Translations under genes and position numbers: made by a program
Assembly (NCBI RefSeq): GCF_026343295.1
Contig: NZ_JAPELY010000003.1
Coordinates: 372,001 to 436,000 of the forward strand
DNA: 64,000 bases
Direction: 5' to 3'
From: Streptomyces sp. NBC_00083
Lineage (GTDB): Bacteria > Actinomycetota > Actinomycetes > Streptomycetales > Streptomycetaceae
In this document: positions 45,538 to 56,100 of the stretch, piece by piece
Position numbering within the stretch: the first letter of the stretch is position 1
Layout of the letters: each line of letters starts with the position of its first letter
The notes under the pieces: generated by a model
Databases searched by the model: none
What the model was told of the DNA's origin: nothing
The model's input: the letters and a program-made list of their open reading frames with translations, nothing else

Positions 45538-46197
45538 CTATTCGACGAACTCCCGGTCCCCGTACCGCACGTGAGCCGTGGACCAGTCGACGCCGAGGGT
45601 CCGGGTGAACTCCCGGGCCAGCGGCAGCTCGGCGCGTGGGGTGATGAGGATCAGCCGGCCGTCGAGGGTGACCGAGCCGCCGCCGAGCTCGTCGCGGGCC
45701 CGGGGATCGGCGACCAGCGCGTCGTGGAGCGCTCCCACCGAGACGCCCGGAGCCTGGATCTCGACCGCGTCGGCCCCCGGCGAGTCGCGCGGCAGGCAGC
45801 GGAAGGTCAGCACCGACTCCTGGTGGTAGCGCTTGGCGACGACCCCGGCGATGTGGTGCAGCCCGTCCCGGCCGACCTCCTCGACGTCGAACTCCCGTGA
45901 GCGTTCGTAGGTCGCCTCCTTCAACTCGCCCGACCAGAAGACCCCGTTGAGGAGCGTCGAGGGACCCGGCTGCGCGCCGTTGGCGTGGATGATGCCGCGC
46001 ACTTCATGGTCGAAGCGGAGCAGACGGGTCCGGAGGCGCGGGTCGGCCGGGTCGGTGATGACCGCGGTGTTGTCGGTGGCGAAGATCTGCGCCGTGGGAC
46101 ACCCGTGCCCCGCCGCGGCGGCGGGAGCGCTCTCCGTCACCGCCGCACCCAGGGTCAGGACCCCGACCGCCGCCAGGACGCGCAACCTCTGCTTCAT
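45538..46197 (-). CDS. Secreted protein of unknown function
   Basis: 219 residues with a clear signal peptide (MKQRLRVLAAVGVLTLGAA, probable cleavage near residue 29). Only two cysteines follow. The mature part has no domain I recognise; segments include TAQIFATDNTAVITDPADP and GSVTLDGRLILITPR. GGGAG precedes the ATG by nine bases. Two AGCGCT-centred palindromes lie inside (45726 and 46123). Confidence 0.75.
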   Translation of the reverse strand: MKQRLRVLAAVGVLTLGAAVTESAPAAAAGHGCPTAQIFATDNTAVITDPADPRLRTRLLRFDHEVRGIIHANGAQPGPSTLLNGVFWSGELKEATYERSREFDVEEVGRDGLHHIAGVVAKRYHQESVLTFRCLPRDSPGADAVEIQAPGVSVGALHDALVADPRARDELGGGSVTLDGRLILITPRAELPLAREFTRTLGVDWSTAHVRYGDREFVE

Positions 46198-46350
46198 GCC
46201 TCAACTCCCTCTCGGGTGACTCGTCTTGCGGTACGCGTTGACGCACCGTGATCACCGTAGGGTCCGAAGCGCGAAGTTGTCCGCGATATCACCCCGTACG
46301 GGCAGGTACTGCCACGTATGGCGGACAGGGGCGGGGGAGAGCGCCGGCCG

Positions 46351-46959
46351 TTACTGGCCCCGCCAGATGTTGTCGAACGCGGCATCCTCGATGGTGCGCC
46401 GCTGCCGTTCACCGGCCAGCTCCGTCACCGCCTCGTCGACGGCGGCCAGCACGGTCACGACGGTGTCCGAGGTGAGGCGGGCCAGCTCGTCGGCCGCCGC
46501 GTCCTGGATCCTGGCCGCCGCCGCGAGCGCGCCGAGCACGGGCTCGCCCGATGCCCAGCGCTCTGCCGCCCGGCGCCGGTCCGGTGAATCGGCCACCGTG
46601 GTGCGGCCGGTGCCGAGGGGATGGAACCGGCGCCGCTGCCGGACCAACCGGCCCTCGGCCTCCAACGTGGCGAGGTAGACGGCGCGCAGCCCGCGCCCCC
46701 GGCGCCACAGCCAGTCCTCGACGGACTCGTACGGTTCCTGCCGCACGAGCGCCGCCGCCGCTGCCCTCAACAGGGTGTCATCCAGGTCGCGGGGCGGGCC
46801 CGGGACGATGCGGTCGTCCTCCACGTCGAGCACCTCGGCGGCGGCCAGATCGAGCAGCTCGGCCCCGGCGAGGGCCAGTGAGAGATCGCCCTGCTCGACG
46901 GGACGGTCGGCGGCGGGCACGTCCATGCTGACGATCAGCAGGTCCCGTGCTGTGGTCAT
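46351..46959 (-). CDS. GPP34 family phosphoprotein
   Basis: 202 residues. The GPP34 (Golgi phosphoprotein 3-like) pattern is visible from LSLALAGAELLDLAAAEVL through VEDWLWRRGRGLRAVYLATLEAEGRL to the C-terminal helices. The eukaryotic relative binds phosphoinositides; the bacterial role is unknown, and many streptomycetes have several copies. GAGG lies seven bases before the ATG. Confidence 0.85.
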   Translation of the reverse strand: MTTARDLLIVSMDVPAADRPVEQGDLSLALAGAELLDLAAAEVLDVEDDRIVPGPPRDLDDTLLRAAAAALVRQEPYESVEDWLWRRGRGLRAVYLATLEAEGRLVRQRRRFHPLGTGRTTVADSPDRRRAAERWASGEPVLGALAAAARIQDAAADELARLTSDTVVTVLAAVDEAVTELAGERQRRTIEDAAFDNIWRGQ

Positions 46960-47426
46960 GTGGTGTCCTCTGTCGAATGTCGAAGTGAAGTGAGGTGGGG
47001 CAGAGAAGTGGGGGTCGGACGCAGGTGGGGCGGGGGCGGGGCGGCGGCGGCAGGGAACTCACGGGGCGCCCTGGCGGGGCTGGTGGGGCGGCGGCGGTGA
47101 CGGCGGCCGGACAGCGGGGCCGGCCGGCAGCGACGCTCGGACGGGGCGCCGGGAGCCCTGGGGACGGGCGGCACCCGTGGGGCGTAGGGCCATGACCGCA
47201 TCGTAGTGAGACCGAAGGGGCTGCGGCAGTAGGCCTGTGAGAGCGCGATCAGGTGTTGGTACGGGGTGCGGTACGAGGCGTGCGCGTGCCCGTGGGCGCG
47301 CTCTCAAGCGGGGCGGGTGCCCGGTGGGGCGAGCGGATGGGAACCGCGGGGTTCGCGCCCGTCCGCCCCCGCGGTACCAGGGGATCGCGGGCGTGGACGC
47401 CCGTACGCCTGTGATCAGATGGAGCC
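46960..47426. other. Intergenic region, 467 bases
   Basis: Divergent space between the GPP34 and YchJ-like genes. Near 46970-46995 there are short overlapping repeats (TGTCGAA, GAAGTGA) likely within the GPP34 promoter. The remainder is very G-rich on the plus strand. Minus-strand open frames give Pro/Arg-only sequence and were not accepted. Confidence 0.45.
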
Positions 47427-47837
47427 ATGTCTCGTCGTACCCAGCGCCCCGCACGCCCCGCCGCCCCGACGTCCTGCCCCTGCGGGCTGTCCGCCGCCTA
47501 CGCCGAGTGCTGCGGGCGGTTTCACTCGGGGGCGGCAGCGGCGCCCACCGCGGAAGCGCTGATGCGTTCGCGGTTCAGCGCCTTCGCCGTTCAGGACGGC
47601 CCGTACCTGCTGCGCACCTGGCACCCCGACACCCGGCCCGCGAGCATCGACTTCGACCCCGGCATGCGCTGGACGCGGCTGGAGATCCTGGACACCGCCG
47701 ACGGGAGCGCTTTCCACGCGACCGGGACCGTCACCTTCCGCGCTCACTACACCCACGGCCCGGAGACCGGCTCGATGCACGAGCAGAGCCGGTTCTCGCG
47801 CGTCGACGGAGCCTGGGTCTACGTGGACGCGGTGTAG
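47427..47837 (+). CDS. YchJ family protein with SEC-C motif
   Basis: 136 residues. The N-terminal zinc-binding SEC-C motif is CPCGLSAAYAECCGRFH; the NTF2-like domain carries the family signature AEALMRSRFSAFAVQD and ends FSRVDGAWVYVDA. Length fits the UPF0225 (YchJ) family. Function is not established. It contains GGGAGCGCTTTC, a near copy of the recurring palindrome, read as Ser-Ala-Phe. Confidence 0.9.
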   Translation: MSRRTQRPARPAAPTSCPCGLSAAYAECCGRFHSGAAAAPTAEALMRSRFSAFAVQDGPYLLRTWHPDTRPASIDFDPGMRWTRLEILDTADGSAFHATGTVTFRAHYTHGPETGSMHEQSRFSRVDGAWVYVDAV

Positions 47838-47839
47838 GC

Positions 47840-47991
47840 CACGAGCGAGCCCACCGGGTGACGAGCGGGCTGGCGAGCGGCCCGACGAGCGGCGAGAGCC
47901 GCCCGACGAGCGGCCAGAGCGGCCGGACGAGAGACGCTGCCCCGCCACTTCGCTGCAAGCGCTCCCGAGGGCGTTTCTGAAAGCGCTCTCA
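47840..47991. repeat. GACGAGCGG-type degenerate repeats and two AGCGCT palindromes
   Basis: 47840-47935 consists of several degenerate GACGAGCGG/GGCGAGAGC units. Next come CAAGCGCTCCCG (near 47953) and TGAAAGCGCTCTCA (47978-47991), in the space between the convergent YchJ-like and MFS genes; the last element overlaps the MFS stop codon. Confidence 0.6.
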
Positions 47992-50061
47992 CGCGCGGGT
48001 CGCCGCGACCGGTGTCGCGCGGGCCGGGGGCAGCCCGTTGGCGAGGTCCTCGGCCATGAGGCGCTTGGCGATCGCGTCCGCGGCGGCGCGGAGTTCCGCG
48101 CTGCGCGGCCGGCCCCGGTCCTTCTCCAGCTCCGCGTTGAGCCAGGCCGCCCAGGACGCGGTGATGGCCTCGACCTCGCGCTCCCCGGCCGGGGTGTGGG
48201 AGAAGTAGCTGCCCTCGCGGCTGAGGAACCCCTCGTCGGTCATCCGCTGGAACACCGGCACCAGTACCTCCGGCGGCACATGGCGGCGGGAGGCGATCAG
48301 GCCGAGGCTCGCGTGGCCGACCATGCGCGTGTACTGCTCGACCTGCATGACCGCCCAGGCTCCGGCCACGTCGAGCCGGGTGTCGGAGGCCGCCACGATG
48401 CGGCGTGCCGTGGTCATGTCCGCCCCGCGCACGATCTTGCCCACGGCGAGTTCGAGCACCTTGGCGGAGTCCCCGGTGGTCGGCCGCGCGAAGCCCTCGC
48501 CCATGTCGGTGGAGGCCGAGCGCGCGCTGTCGCGCAGCTTCACCTGCTTGAGGAGGAGCGCCACCAGGAAACCCACCACAGCGACCGGCACCGTCCACAG
48601 GAACACGGTGTGGAGGCTGTCGGAGTAGGCCTGCACGATCGGCGCGGCCGTCGCGGGCGGCAGCTGGTGCAGACCCTCCGGCGACTGCGAGGCCTTGGCG
48701 AGCTGCGCGGGATCCGTACCGCCGGCCCGCGCCGCCGCGGCCACCCCGTTCTGGAGGTTGGTTTTGAGGGTGTTGGCGTAGATGGTGCCGAAGACGGCGG
48801 TGCCGAACGAGCTGCCGAGCGTCCGGAAGAAGGTGACCCCGGACGTCGCCGTGCCCAGGTCCGCGTAGTCGACGGTGTTCTGCACGGCGATGGTGAGGAC
48901 CTGCATGCACAGCCCGATCCCCAGGCCGAGCACGAACATGTAGAGCGATTCCAGCCAGACGCCGACACCGGGTCCCATCAGCGAGAGCAGGTAGAGGCCC
49001 ACCCCCATCACCAGGGAGCCGACGATGGGGAAGACCCGGTAATGGCCGGTCTTGCTGACCACGTTGCCGCTGAAGACCGACGCGATCAGCAGCCCGACGA
49101 CCATGGGCAGGGTGCGCACACCGGAGATCGTGGCCGAGTCACCGTCGACGTACTGCAGGTAGGTGGGCAGGAAGGTCATCGCGCCCAGCATCGCGAACCC
49201 CACGATGAAGCTGAGGACCGAGCAGACGGTGAAGACGGGATTGCCGAACAGCCGCATCGGCAGCATCGGCTCCACGGCCCGGGTCTCCGCCCAGCAGAAC
49301 AGTGAGAGCGCGATCACTCCGCCCGCGAACAGGGCGATGATGGTCGGCGAGCCCCACGCGTACTGGTTGCCGCCCCAACTCGTCCCCAGGATCAGGGCGC
49401 TGGCCCCGACGGCGACCAGGCCGATGCCGAGGTAGTCGATGACCGGCTTGGCCGCCGAGCGGATCGACGGAATGTTCCGGGCCGCCGCGATCACCACGAG
49501 GATGGCGATGGGGACGTTCACGTAGAACGCCCAGCGCCAGGTCAGATGGTCGGTGAACAATCCGCCGAGCAGTGGTCCGATGACGGTCGCCACGCCGAAC
49601 ACGGCGCCGATCGCGCCCTGGTACTTGCCGCGTTCGCGCAGCGGGATCACGTCGGCGATCAACGCCATCGAGGTCACCATCAGGCCGCCGGCGCCGATGC
49701 CCTGCAGCCCCCGCCAGCCGATGAGCAGGGACATGTTCGTCGCGAGTCCGCACAGGAACGATCCGGTGATGAAGACGATCGCGGAGATCTGGAAGACGAG
49801 CTTGCGGCCGAACAGGTCACCGAACTTGCCCACCAGCGCGGTGGAGACGGTCTCCGCCAGAAGGTAGGAGGTGACCACCCACGACATGTGGTCGGCGCCG
49901 CCGAGGTCCGAGACGATGGTGGGGAGAGCGGTCCCGACGATGGTCTGGTCGAGCGCGGCCAGCAGCATGCCGAGCATGATCGTTCCGAAGACGATGTTGC
50001 GCTGCCGGACATCGAGCACGGGTGGCGCGGACACGGGCGCGGCATCGCTGGCGGTGGTCAC
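47989..50061 (-). CDS. DHA2 (EmrB/QacA type) MFS drug transporter with C-terminal winged-helix domain
   Basis: 690 residues. The N-terminal 500 residues form a 14-helix proton-driven multidrug exporter: LLAALDQTIVGTALPTI is motif D1-like, GKFGDLFGRKLVFQ is motif A, and WRWAFYVNVPIAI is typical. After the last helix, about 150 cytoplasmic residues resemble a MarR-type winged helix: WAVMQVEQYTRMVGHASLGLI, then FQRMTDEGFLSREGSYFSHT. This fusion recurs in actinobacterial DHA2 proteins. The GTG at 50061 precedes the conserved part; the ribosome binding site is weak. Confidence 0.88.
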   Translation of the reverse strand: MTTASDAAPVSAPPVLDVRQRNIVFGTIMLGMLLAALDQTIVGTALPTIVSDLGGADHMSWVVTSYLLAETVSTALVGKFGDLFGRKLVFQISAIVFITGSFLCGLATNMSLLIGWRGLQGIGAGGLMVTSMALIADVIPLRERGKYQGAIGAVFGVATVIGPLLGGLFTDHLTWRWAFYVNVPIAILVVIAAARNIPSIRSAAKPVIDYLGIGLVAVGASALILGTSWGGNQYAWGSPTIIALFAGGVIALSLFCWAETRAVEPMLPMRLFGNPVFTVCSVLSFIVGFAMLGAMTFLPTYLQYVDGDSATISGVRTLPMVVGLLIASVFSGNVVSKTGHYRVFPIVGSLVMGVGLYLLSLMGPGVGVWLESLYMFVLGLGIGLCMQVLTIAVQNTVDYADLGTATSGVTFFRTLGSSFGTAVFGTIYANTLKTNLQNGVAAAARAGGTDPAQLAKASQSPEGLHQLPPATAAPIVQAYSDSLHTVFLWTVPVAVVGFLVALLLKQVKLRDSARSASTDMGEGFARPTTGDSAKVLELAVGKIVRGADMTTARRIVAASDTRLDVAGAWAVMQVEQYTRMVGHASLGLIASRRHVPPEVLVPVFQRMTDEGFLSREGSYFSHTPAGEREVEAITASWAAWLNAELEKDRGRPRSAELRAAADAIAKRLMAEDLANGLPPARATPVAATRA

Positions 50062-50109
50062 ACCGGCAGCGTCACACCACCGCAGGTGACGCGCACGCGG
50101 TGTGGGCCG

Positions 50110-50160
50110 CGCGGATGAAGCGCCCCGACCACCGCGCGGATGAAGCGCCCCGACCACCGG
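50110..50160. repeat. 25-bp tandem duplication upstream of the MFS gene
   Basis: GCGGATGAAGCGCCCCGACC occurs twice with a 25-bp period at about 50111-50160. It lies in the presumed promoter/leader of the DHA2 transporter. Confidence 0.7.
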
Positions 50161-50474
50161 AACGGGGCCGCCGCCGGGGCCGGCGGGTGCCGGGTGGGCG
50201 ATGACCGGACGCCCGGGTGCGCCGGCAGCCGGCGCCGGAAGTCCCGCTCCCTCCGGCGCACCCCGTCGGCGTGTCCGCTCGGCCGCAGACGACGGAGATC
50301 GGGCCGTCACATGCCCCCGTAGCTCGACGGCTCCTCGAATGGGTCCGGACCGACTCGGCTCATCCGAGCCGACGTTGGGCCGATCCGCCCGGTGTGCGCG
50401 TGCCGCGGGCGGTAGTTACCCGTAGACATGAGCGCTCCGCTCCCCGCTCGGCATCGGCGGGGCGGGACGTGGGG

Positions 50475-51479
50475 TCAGGCGCCCAGCACCACGTCGGAAC
50501 CGGCCGCCGGCTCGGTCAGGGTCCGCACGGAAGGCCCGGTGCGGTGCAGCCTCGGCAGTGCCGGTACGGAGGCGAGGAAGACCAGAGTGGTGAGGACGAA
50601 CGGCCAGGTGAAGGCGTGCCCGCCGGCCGGCGCGAAGAGCGCGTTCACCGCGGGTCCGAGCACGGTGGCCGCCGCCGCGCCGGCCACCGCGAAACCGAGG
50701 CTCCAGCGGTCCGCGGCGAGCAGCACCCCGCACAGCGCCATCGCCACGAGCACCGCGTTGTAGCCCATGGTTCCGTCCACGATCCGGGCGGTGGGGGCGC
50801 CGAGCGCCCACGCGGTCACCAGGCCGACGGCGCTGCCGACGCAGGCCATCGCCCCCGCCGTCCGGCTGGCCGCGAAGATGCCCACGAGGAGGATCAGGCC
50901 GACGTGCCACTGCGGCATGAGGAAGATCTGCGCGATGTTGGCGAAGAACGCGCGCCCGACGTCATCGACGGCGAGGGCGACCGAGCCCTCGGCCGCGCGG
51001 CTCAGCCCGGCCGTCCCCGGGCCGTGGTGCCACGCCCGCTCGAAGCCGGGCGCCGCGATGGTCATCGCGCTCGCCATCAGGCAGAACGGCAGTGTCAGGG
51101 TGGGCAGCCCCCAGCCGCGCAACAGGGTCGTGGCCGCCGCCGTCACCACGGTGACGATCGCACAGCCGCCCGCCGCGAGGGCCATCGTGGAGGGGTACTG
51201 AGGGCCGAGGAACACGGCGAACCCGACCGCGACGAGGCACGCGTTGAACCCCTCCAGGCCGGCGGAGACCCGGCTCCGGTCCACACCGAGCAGCTGCGCG
51301 GTGCCGGTGCCCAGGGCGGTGCCGAGCAGTCCGTACAGGCCGTACTGCCAGCCGGCGGTGAACAGCGCGACCGTGAAGATGGCCCCGGTCACCGCGCTCG
51401 GCATGAAATGCACCTGGGCCTGGCCCCGCAGCACGTGCACCGCGAACAGCCCCCGTTGTGCGGTGCGCGGCATTCGCAC
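50475..51479 (-). CDS. Urea transporter (UT family)
   Basis: 334 residues with about ten transmembrane helices in two homologous halves. The repeated selectivity-filter-like segments are SAGLEGFNACLVAVGFAVFL and MGYNAVLVAMALCGVLLA, with LTLPFCLMASA and FTWPFVLTTLVFL as their partners. UT proteins are urea channels. No urease gene is in the window. The GTG at 51479 has GGAGG five bases upstream; ATG at 51473 is also possible. Confidence 0.88.
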   Translation of the reverse strand: MRMPRTAQRGLFAVHVLRGQAQVHFMPSAVTGAIFTVALFTAGWQYGLYGLLGTALGTGTAQLLGVDRSRVSAGLEGFNACLVAVGFAVFLGPQYPSTMALAAGGCAIVTVVTAAATTLLRGWGLPTLTLPFCLMASAMTIAAPGFERAWHHGPGTAGLSRAAEGSVALAVDDVGRAFFANIAQIFLMPQWHVGLILLVGIFAASRTAGAMACVGSAVGLVTAWALGAPTARIVDGTMGYNAVLVAMALCGVLLAADRWSLGFAVAGAAAATVLGPAVNALFAPAGGHAFTWPFVLTTLVFLASVPALPRLHRTGPSVRTLTEPAAGSDVVLGA

Positions 51480-51708
51480 GTGAGCCTCCCCCTAAGAACC
51501 ATGAAATCGGCCGGTAACAGCCAAGCGCACTGTAAGGGGTGGCATAGAGGACTTAGCAAGGGTCATATGTGCCCACAAACCGGCATGAATCCGTCCAGAG
51601 TCCATGCGGCCGGGAAGGTTTGTATACGACGACAGCGAGGTGAGAGCGCTTCCAGAGGATGACACGAGGGGCGCCGGCCGGGTGCGCCCGCTCCGGGCCG
51701 CCTCGTCG

Positions 51709-53130
51709 TCAGTCGGCCACCGGCACCGGCAGCTCGGGGAGCTTCTTCTCGTAGAGCCACGCCTGGAGCAGCGGGCGCACCGCGTCCCCCGCCAGGGCCT
51801 CGGCGTGCGCGATGAACGCGGCTGTGTCGCCGACCCGCCCGCGCCGCGCCTCGTGCCATCCCCGCAGCACCGCGAAGAACGCGTCGTCGCCGAGGGTCAG
51901 CCGCAGCGCGTGCAGGGTGCAGGCGCCGCGGCTGTAGAGGCGGTCGTCGAAGATGCGGCGCGGCCCCGGCTCGGCGAGCCGCAGGTTCTGGCCCCGCCGC
52001 GCCAGGCCGCGCCACTCGCGGCGGGCGATCTCGTCGGCGCAGGCTCCGCCGATGTGCTCCGACCACACCCATTCGGCATACGTCGCGAACCCCTCGTTGA
52101 GCCAGATGTGCCGCCACTCGCGGATGCCCACACTGTTGCCGAACCACTGGTGTGCCAACTCGTGGGCCACCAGCGTCTCCCAGCCGCGCCGGCCGTCGAT
52201 GTGGTTGCGGCCGAACACCGAGCGGGTCTGGTTCTCGACCGGCGCGTCGAGGTCCGCGTCGACCACCACCGCTCCGTACGCCTCGAACGGGTAGGGACCG
52301 AACAGCCGCGAGAAGAGCCGCAGCATCTCGGGCTGGCGGCCCAGGTCGTGCCGGGCCGCCTCGGCGAGCCGGGACGGGTAGGCGTTGTGCACCGGGACCG
52401 ACCCGCCGTCCGGCAGTGCGGGGGCGAGCGCGCTGTCGTGCTGGAAACGGCCGGTGTAGAGCGCGGCCAGATAGGTGGCCATGGGTCCGGGGTGGTGGTA
52501 GGTCCACACATCGGTGGCGCCCTCGCTGCGGCACTCGGTGAGTGTCCCGTTGGCGAGCGCCTGCCGGTCGCGCGGCACGGTGACCCGGAAGGTGTACGCG
52601 GCCTTGTCGTCGGGCCGGTCGTTGCAGGGGAACCAGGACGGCGCCCCGAGCGGCTGGGAGGCGACCAGGGTGCCGTCATGGCTGTCACCGGTACGGTCCC
52701 AGCCGATGGCCCCGAACGGCGAGCGGACGGGCCCCGGCCGCCCTCCGTACCGCACCGTGGCGGTGAACAGGGCTCCCGCGGACACTGGTTGATGGGGCGT
52801 CAGGTACAGCTTGCCCTGTCGCTGGCGGACGCGCGCCGCCTTGCCGTCGACGTGCGCCGCGTGCGCGCCGAGGCGGGACAGGTCGAGCTCGACCCGTTCG
52901 AGCGGTCGCAGCGCCACGGCCTGGATGAGCGCCGTGCCGGCGAGGCGGCCGCTCGCGGAGTCGTAGGCGATCCGCAGGTCGTAGGAGAGCGTGTCGTGCC
53001 CGTACGAGCCGTGCTGAGGGAAGTAGCGGTCGCGGCGGACGGCGGCGGTGTCCTCGTCCGCCACGGAGAGCGCGCCGAGCGTGGACAGGGCGGCGACCCG
53101 CACCAGGGAGCGCCGGCTGTGCCGGGTCAC
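51709..53130 (-). CDS. Tat-exported M1 family zinc aminopeptidase
   Basis: 473 residues. A twin-arginine-like signal (HSRRSLVRVAALSTLGAL) is at the N-terminus. The zinc site is HELAH at residues 323-327 with the third ligand E346 in LNEGFATY, the M1 HExxH-18-E arrangement; the substrate-binding Glu is in DAPVENQTR, in place of GAMEN. The GTG start overlaps the stop of the peptide synthetase by 4 bp (GTGA). By analogy with epsilon-poly-L-lysine-degrading aminopeptidases of producers, it may trim the product of the synthetase outside the cell. The catalytic assignment is firm; the substrate is inferred. Confidence 0.9.
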   Translation of the reverse strand: MTRHSRRSLVRVAALSTLGALSVADEDTAAVRRDRYFPQHGSYGHDTLSYDLRIAYDSASGRLAGTALIQAVALRPLERVELDLSRLGAHAAHVDGKAARVRQRQGKLYLTPHQPVSAGALFTATVRYGGRPGPVRSPFGAIGWDRTGDSHDGTLVASQPLGAPSWFPCNDRPDDKAAYTFRVTVPRDRQALANGTLTECRSEGATDVWTYHHPGPMATYLAALYTGRFQHDSALAPALPDGGSVPVHNAYPSRLAEAARHDLGRQPEMLRLFSRLFGPYPFEAYGAVVVDADLDAPVENQTRSVFGRNHIDGRRGWETLVAHELAHQWFGNSVGIREWRHIWLNEGFATYAEWVWSEHIGGACADEIARREWRGLARRGQNLRLAEPGPRRIFDDRLYSRGACTLHALRLTLGDDAFFAVLRGWHEARRGRVGDTAAFIAHAEALAGDAVRPLLQAWLYEKKLPELPVPVAD

Positions 53131-56100
53131 GCGGAGCTCCCTTCCCGCGACGCGATGCCCTGATGGACCGTCACCATCATGTCGGCGACGGCACGTTCAT
53201 CGCGGGCGGGCGAGGACTGCTCGCCGGCGATGGGGTTGCCCGCCCAGCGGGTGTCCGGCGGCACGCTCTCGCCGCGCATCACCAGGGACGCGGCGCCCAC
53301 CGAGGCCCGCGCTCCGATGTCGGTGCCGGGCAGCGCGATGCTGTGCGGGCCGAGCGAAGCGCCCTCGCCGAGCCGCACGGTGTCGAGCCGCATGATCCGG
53401 TCGTGGAAGAGATGGGTCTGGAGCACACATCCGCGGTTCACGCTCACCCCGTCCCCGAGGGTGATCAGATCGGTCTCCGGCAGCCAGTACGTCTCCAGCC
53501 ACACCCCGCGCCCGATGCGCGCCCCCAGGCTGCGCAGCCACCAGTTGAGGACCGGTGTCCCGGTGAACGAGCCGGCCATCCACGGCACCGCGAGGGACTC
53601 CACGAACGTGTCGTACAGCTCGTTGCGCCACACGAACGACGACCACAGCGGATGCTCGCCCGCCTCGAAACGTCCGACCAGGAGCCACTTCGCGGCGGTG
53701 GCCGTCAGGCCCGCCACGATGGCGGCGGCCAGCAGGAGCACCACCCCGGCGAGGGCGGCGAGCAGGAGCCCGCCCCGGTTGAGAGCGCTCTGCTCTCCGA
53801 TGAGTACGGCTTCGGCCAGCAGCACCGAGCACATCAGCGGCGCCACCCTGCACAGTTCGACACCGGCTCGGGCGAGGACGAGCCGGCGCGGCGGGTCGAA
53901 GGTGCGGCCGGGGTCGGCCGTGGCCGCCACCCTCGGCAGCGGAAGCGCCGGCCGCCCCAGCCACGAGCTGCCCGGCTCGCTCTGCGCGGGCGCGTCGCAC
54001 AACACGCCGATCAGTGCCCCGTCGGGCACCCGGCGGTCCGGCCCGACGATGCCCGAGTTCCCGACGAAGGCCCGCCGGCCGACGCTCGCGGTCCCCAACC
54101 TGAGCCAGCCGCCCCGGATTTCGTACGGCGCGACCAGCGTGTCGTCGGCGAGGAACGCCCCGTCCTCGACCGTCAGGAGCGAGGGCAGCGGCAGCACCGT
54201 CGAGATCTCGGCGCGCCGTCCCACGCGCGCCCCGAGCAGCCGCAGCCACACCGGGGTCGCGAGGCTCGCGTACAGCGGGAAGAGGCTGCCGCGGGCGCCG
54301 CCCACGAGCCGGGTCACCAGCCAGGCGCGCCAGGCGACGCCGCCGCACACCGGGTGGAAGCCGGGCTCGATGCCGCGCCCGAGGATCCGCACCAGGGCGG
54401 CGAGGGTCAGCATGGAGGACAGCGTGGTGGCGAGCGCGATGGGCGGTGCCGACAGGAGCAGGCGCACGGCGACCTCGGAGAGCGAGTCGCAGGAACGCAC
54501 CAGGAAGTAGACGCCGACGAGCGCGGGGCCGGTGGAGAGCAGCGTCAGGAGCGGAAGCGCGACGAGTGAGAGCGCGTACGCGACGGCCCAGCGGCGCGAG
54601 CGCTCCGGGCGCGGCGCGGGCCAGCCGGCGCCGGCGACGCGTTCGGACGCCTCGCCCTGGCGGGCCGGGGAGCCGAGCCAGCGCCGGCCCGGCGGGATGT
54701 GACCGCTCAGGCAGGCTCCGGGTTCCAGTTCTGCGCCCGCGCCGAGGACGGCGCCGGGCAGCAGGGTGCTGCGGTGTCCCACCCGGGCGCCGTCGCCGAT
54801 GTGTACGGGGCCGATGTGCAGGGTCGCCCCGTCCAGCCACCAGCCGCTGATGTCGGCCTCGGGCTCGACGCTGGCGCCGCGGCCGATCGTCGCGAATCCG
54901 GTCACCGGCGGCATGGCGTGCAGGGCGACGTCCGGGCCGAGGCGGCAGCCGAGGGAACGCGCGTACAGACGTGCCCAGGGCGTGCCGAGCAGCGAGGGGA
55001 CACCGAACGCGGCGACGATCCGCTCGGCGGTCCACAACCGCAAGTGGACGGAGCCGCCCCGCGGATGGGCGCCCGCGCTCACCCCCAGGGTCAGCAGACG
55101 CGCCGCCCCCGCGCCGATCGCGAAGCGGGCGGGAGCGCTCATCAGGACCACGGTGGCGATGATGACGAACCACCACGAGGTGTGCGGCGCCCAGGCCTGC
55201 GGAGCGAGCCACCCCACGATGTTGTCGAGCGTCGCGAGGGCGACCAGGCCGCGCAGTCCCGCAACGCCGAACAGGGCGGTGGTCACCAGGAGTTGGACGG
55301 CCGCGGCGCCGCGCGGCACCGGCTGGACGGCACAGGCCTCGGCCGCGGGGCCCTCCAGCGATTCGAGGTGCTCGGCCATGTCCCGCAGCAGCGGGCGGCG
55401 GTAGAGGTCGGCAACGGACACGCCCGGGTAGGTCGCGCGCAGCTCCGACGCCAGGCGTGCGGCGCTCAGGCTGGAACCGCCGAGGGCGAAGAAGTCGCTG
55501 TCCGGCTGGGGGCGCACCCCCAGCATCCGCTCCCACGCCCCGGCGAGACGCGCCACGGTCGACCCGTCCTGCCCGGCCTCGGCGGCCGGGCCGCGCTGCG
55601 AGGGCAGGGGCCAGGGCAGGGCGTCCCGGTCGACCTTGCCCGAGGTGCGCGTGGGCAGGCCCGGCACCTCGACGAGCATCGGCACCAGGGCGGCGGGGAG
55701 CCGTTCGGCGAGGAATCCGCGGGCCTGGTCGGCACGGAAGCCGTCCTGCTCGGGGACGACGTAGCCGACGAGGATCTGACCGCCGGCCGGGGTGCCGCGC
55801 ACCGCTCCGGCCGCCGCACGGACCCCTGGAAGCGCTCTCAGCATGGCGTCGATCTCGCCGAGTTCGATGCGTCGCCCGCCCACCTTGACCTGGTCGTCGG
55901 CCCGCCCGAGGTGGACGAGTCCGGCCGCGTCGGCGCGTACCAGATCTCCGGTGCGGTAGGCGCGCGCGGTGTCGAGGAGGGGGAGCGGAGCGAACCGTTC
56001 GGCGTCCTTGGCGCCGTCGAGGTAGCGCGCGGTGCCGGCGCCCGCGATGACCAGCTCGCCCTCGGCTCCGTAGGGAACCGGCTCGCCGGCCGGGTCGAGT

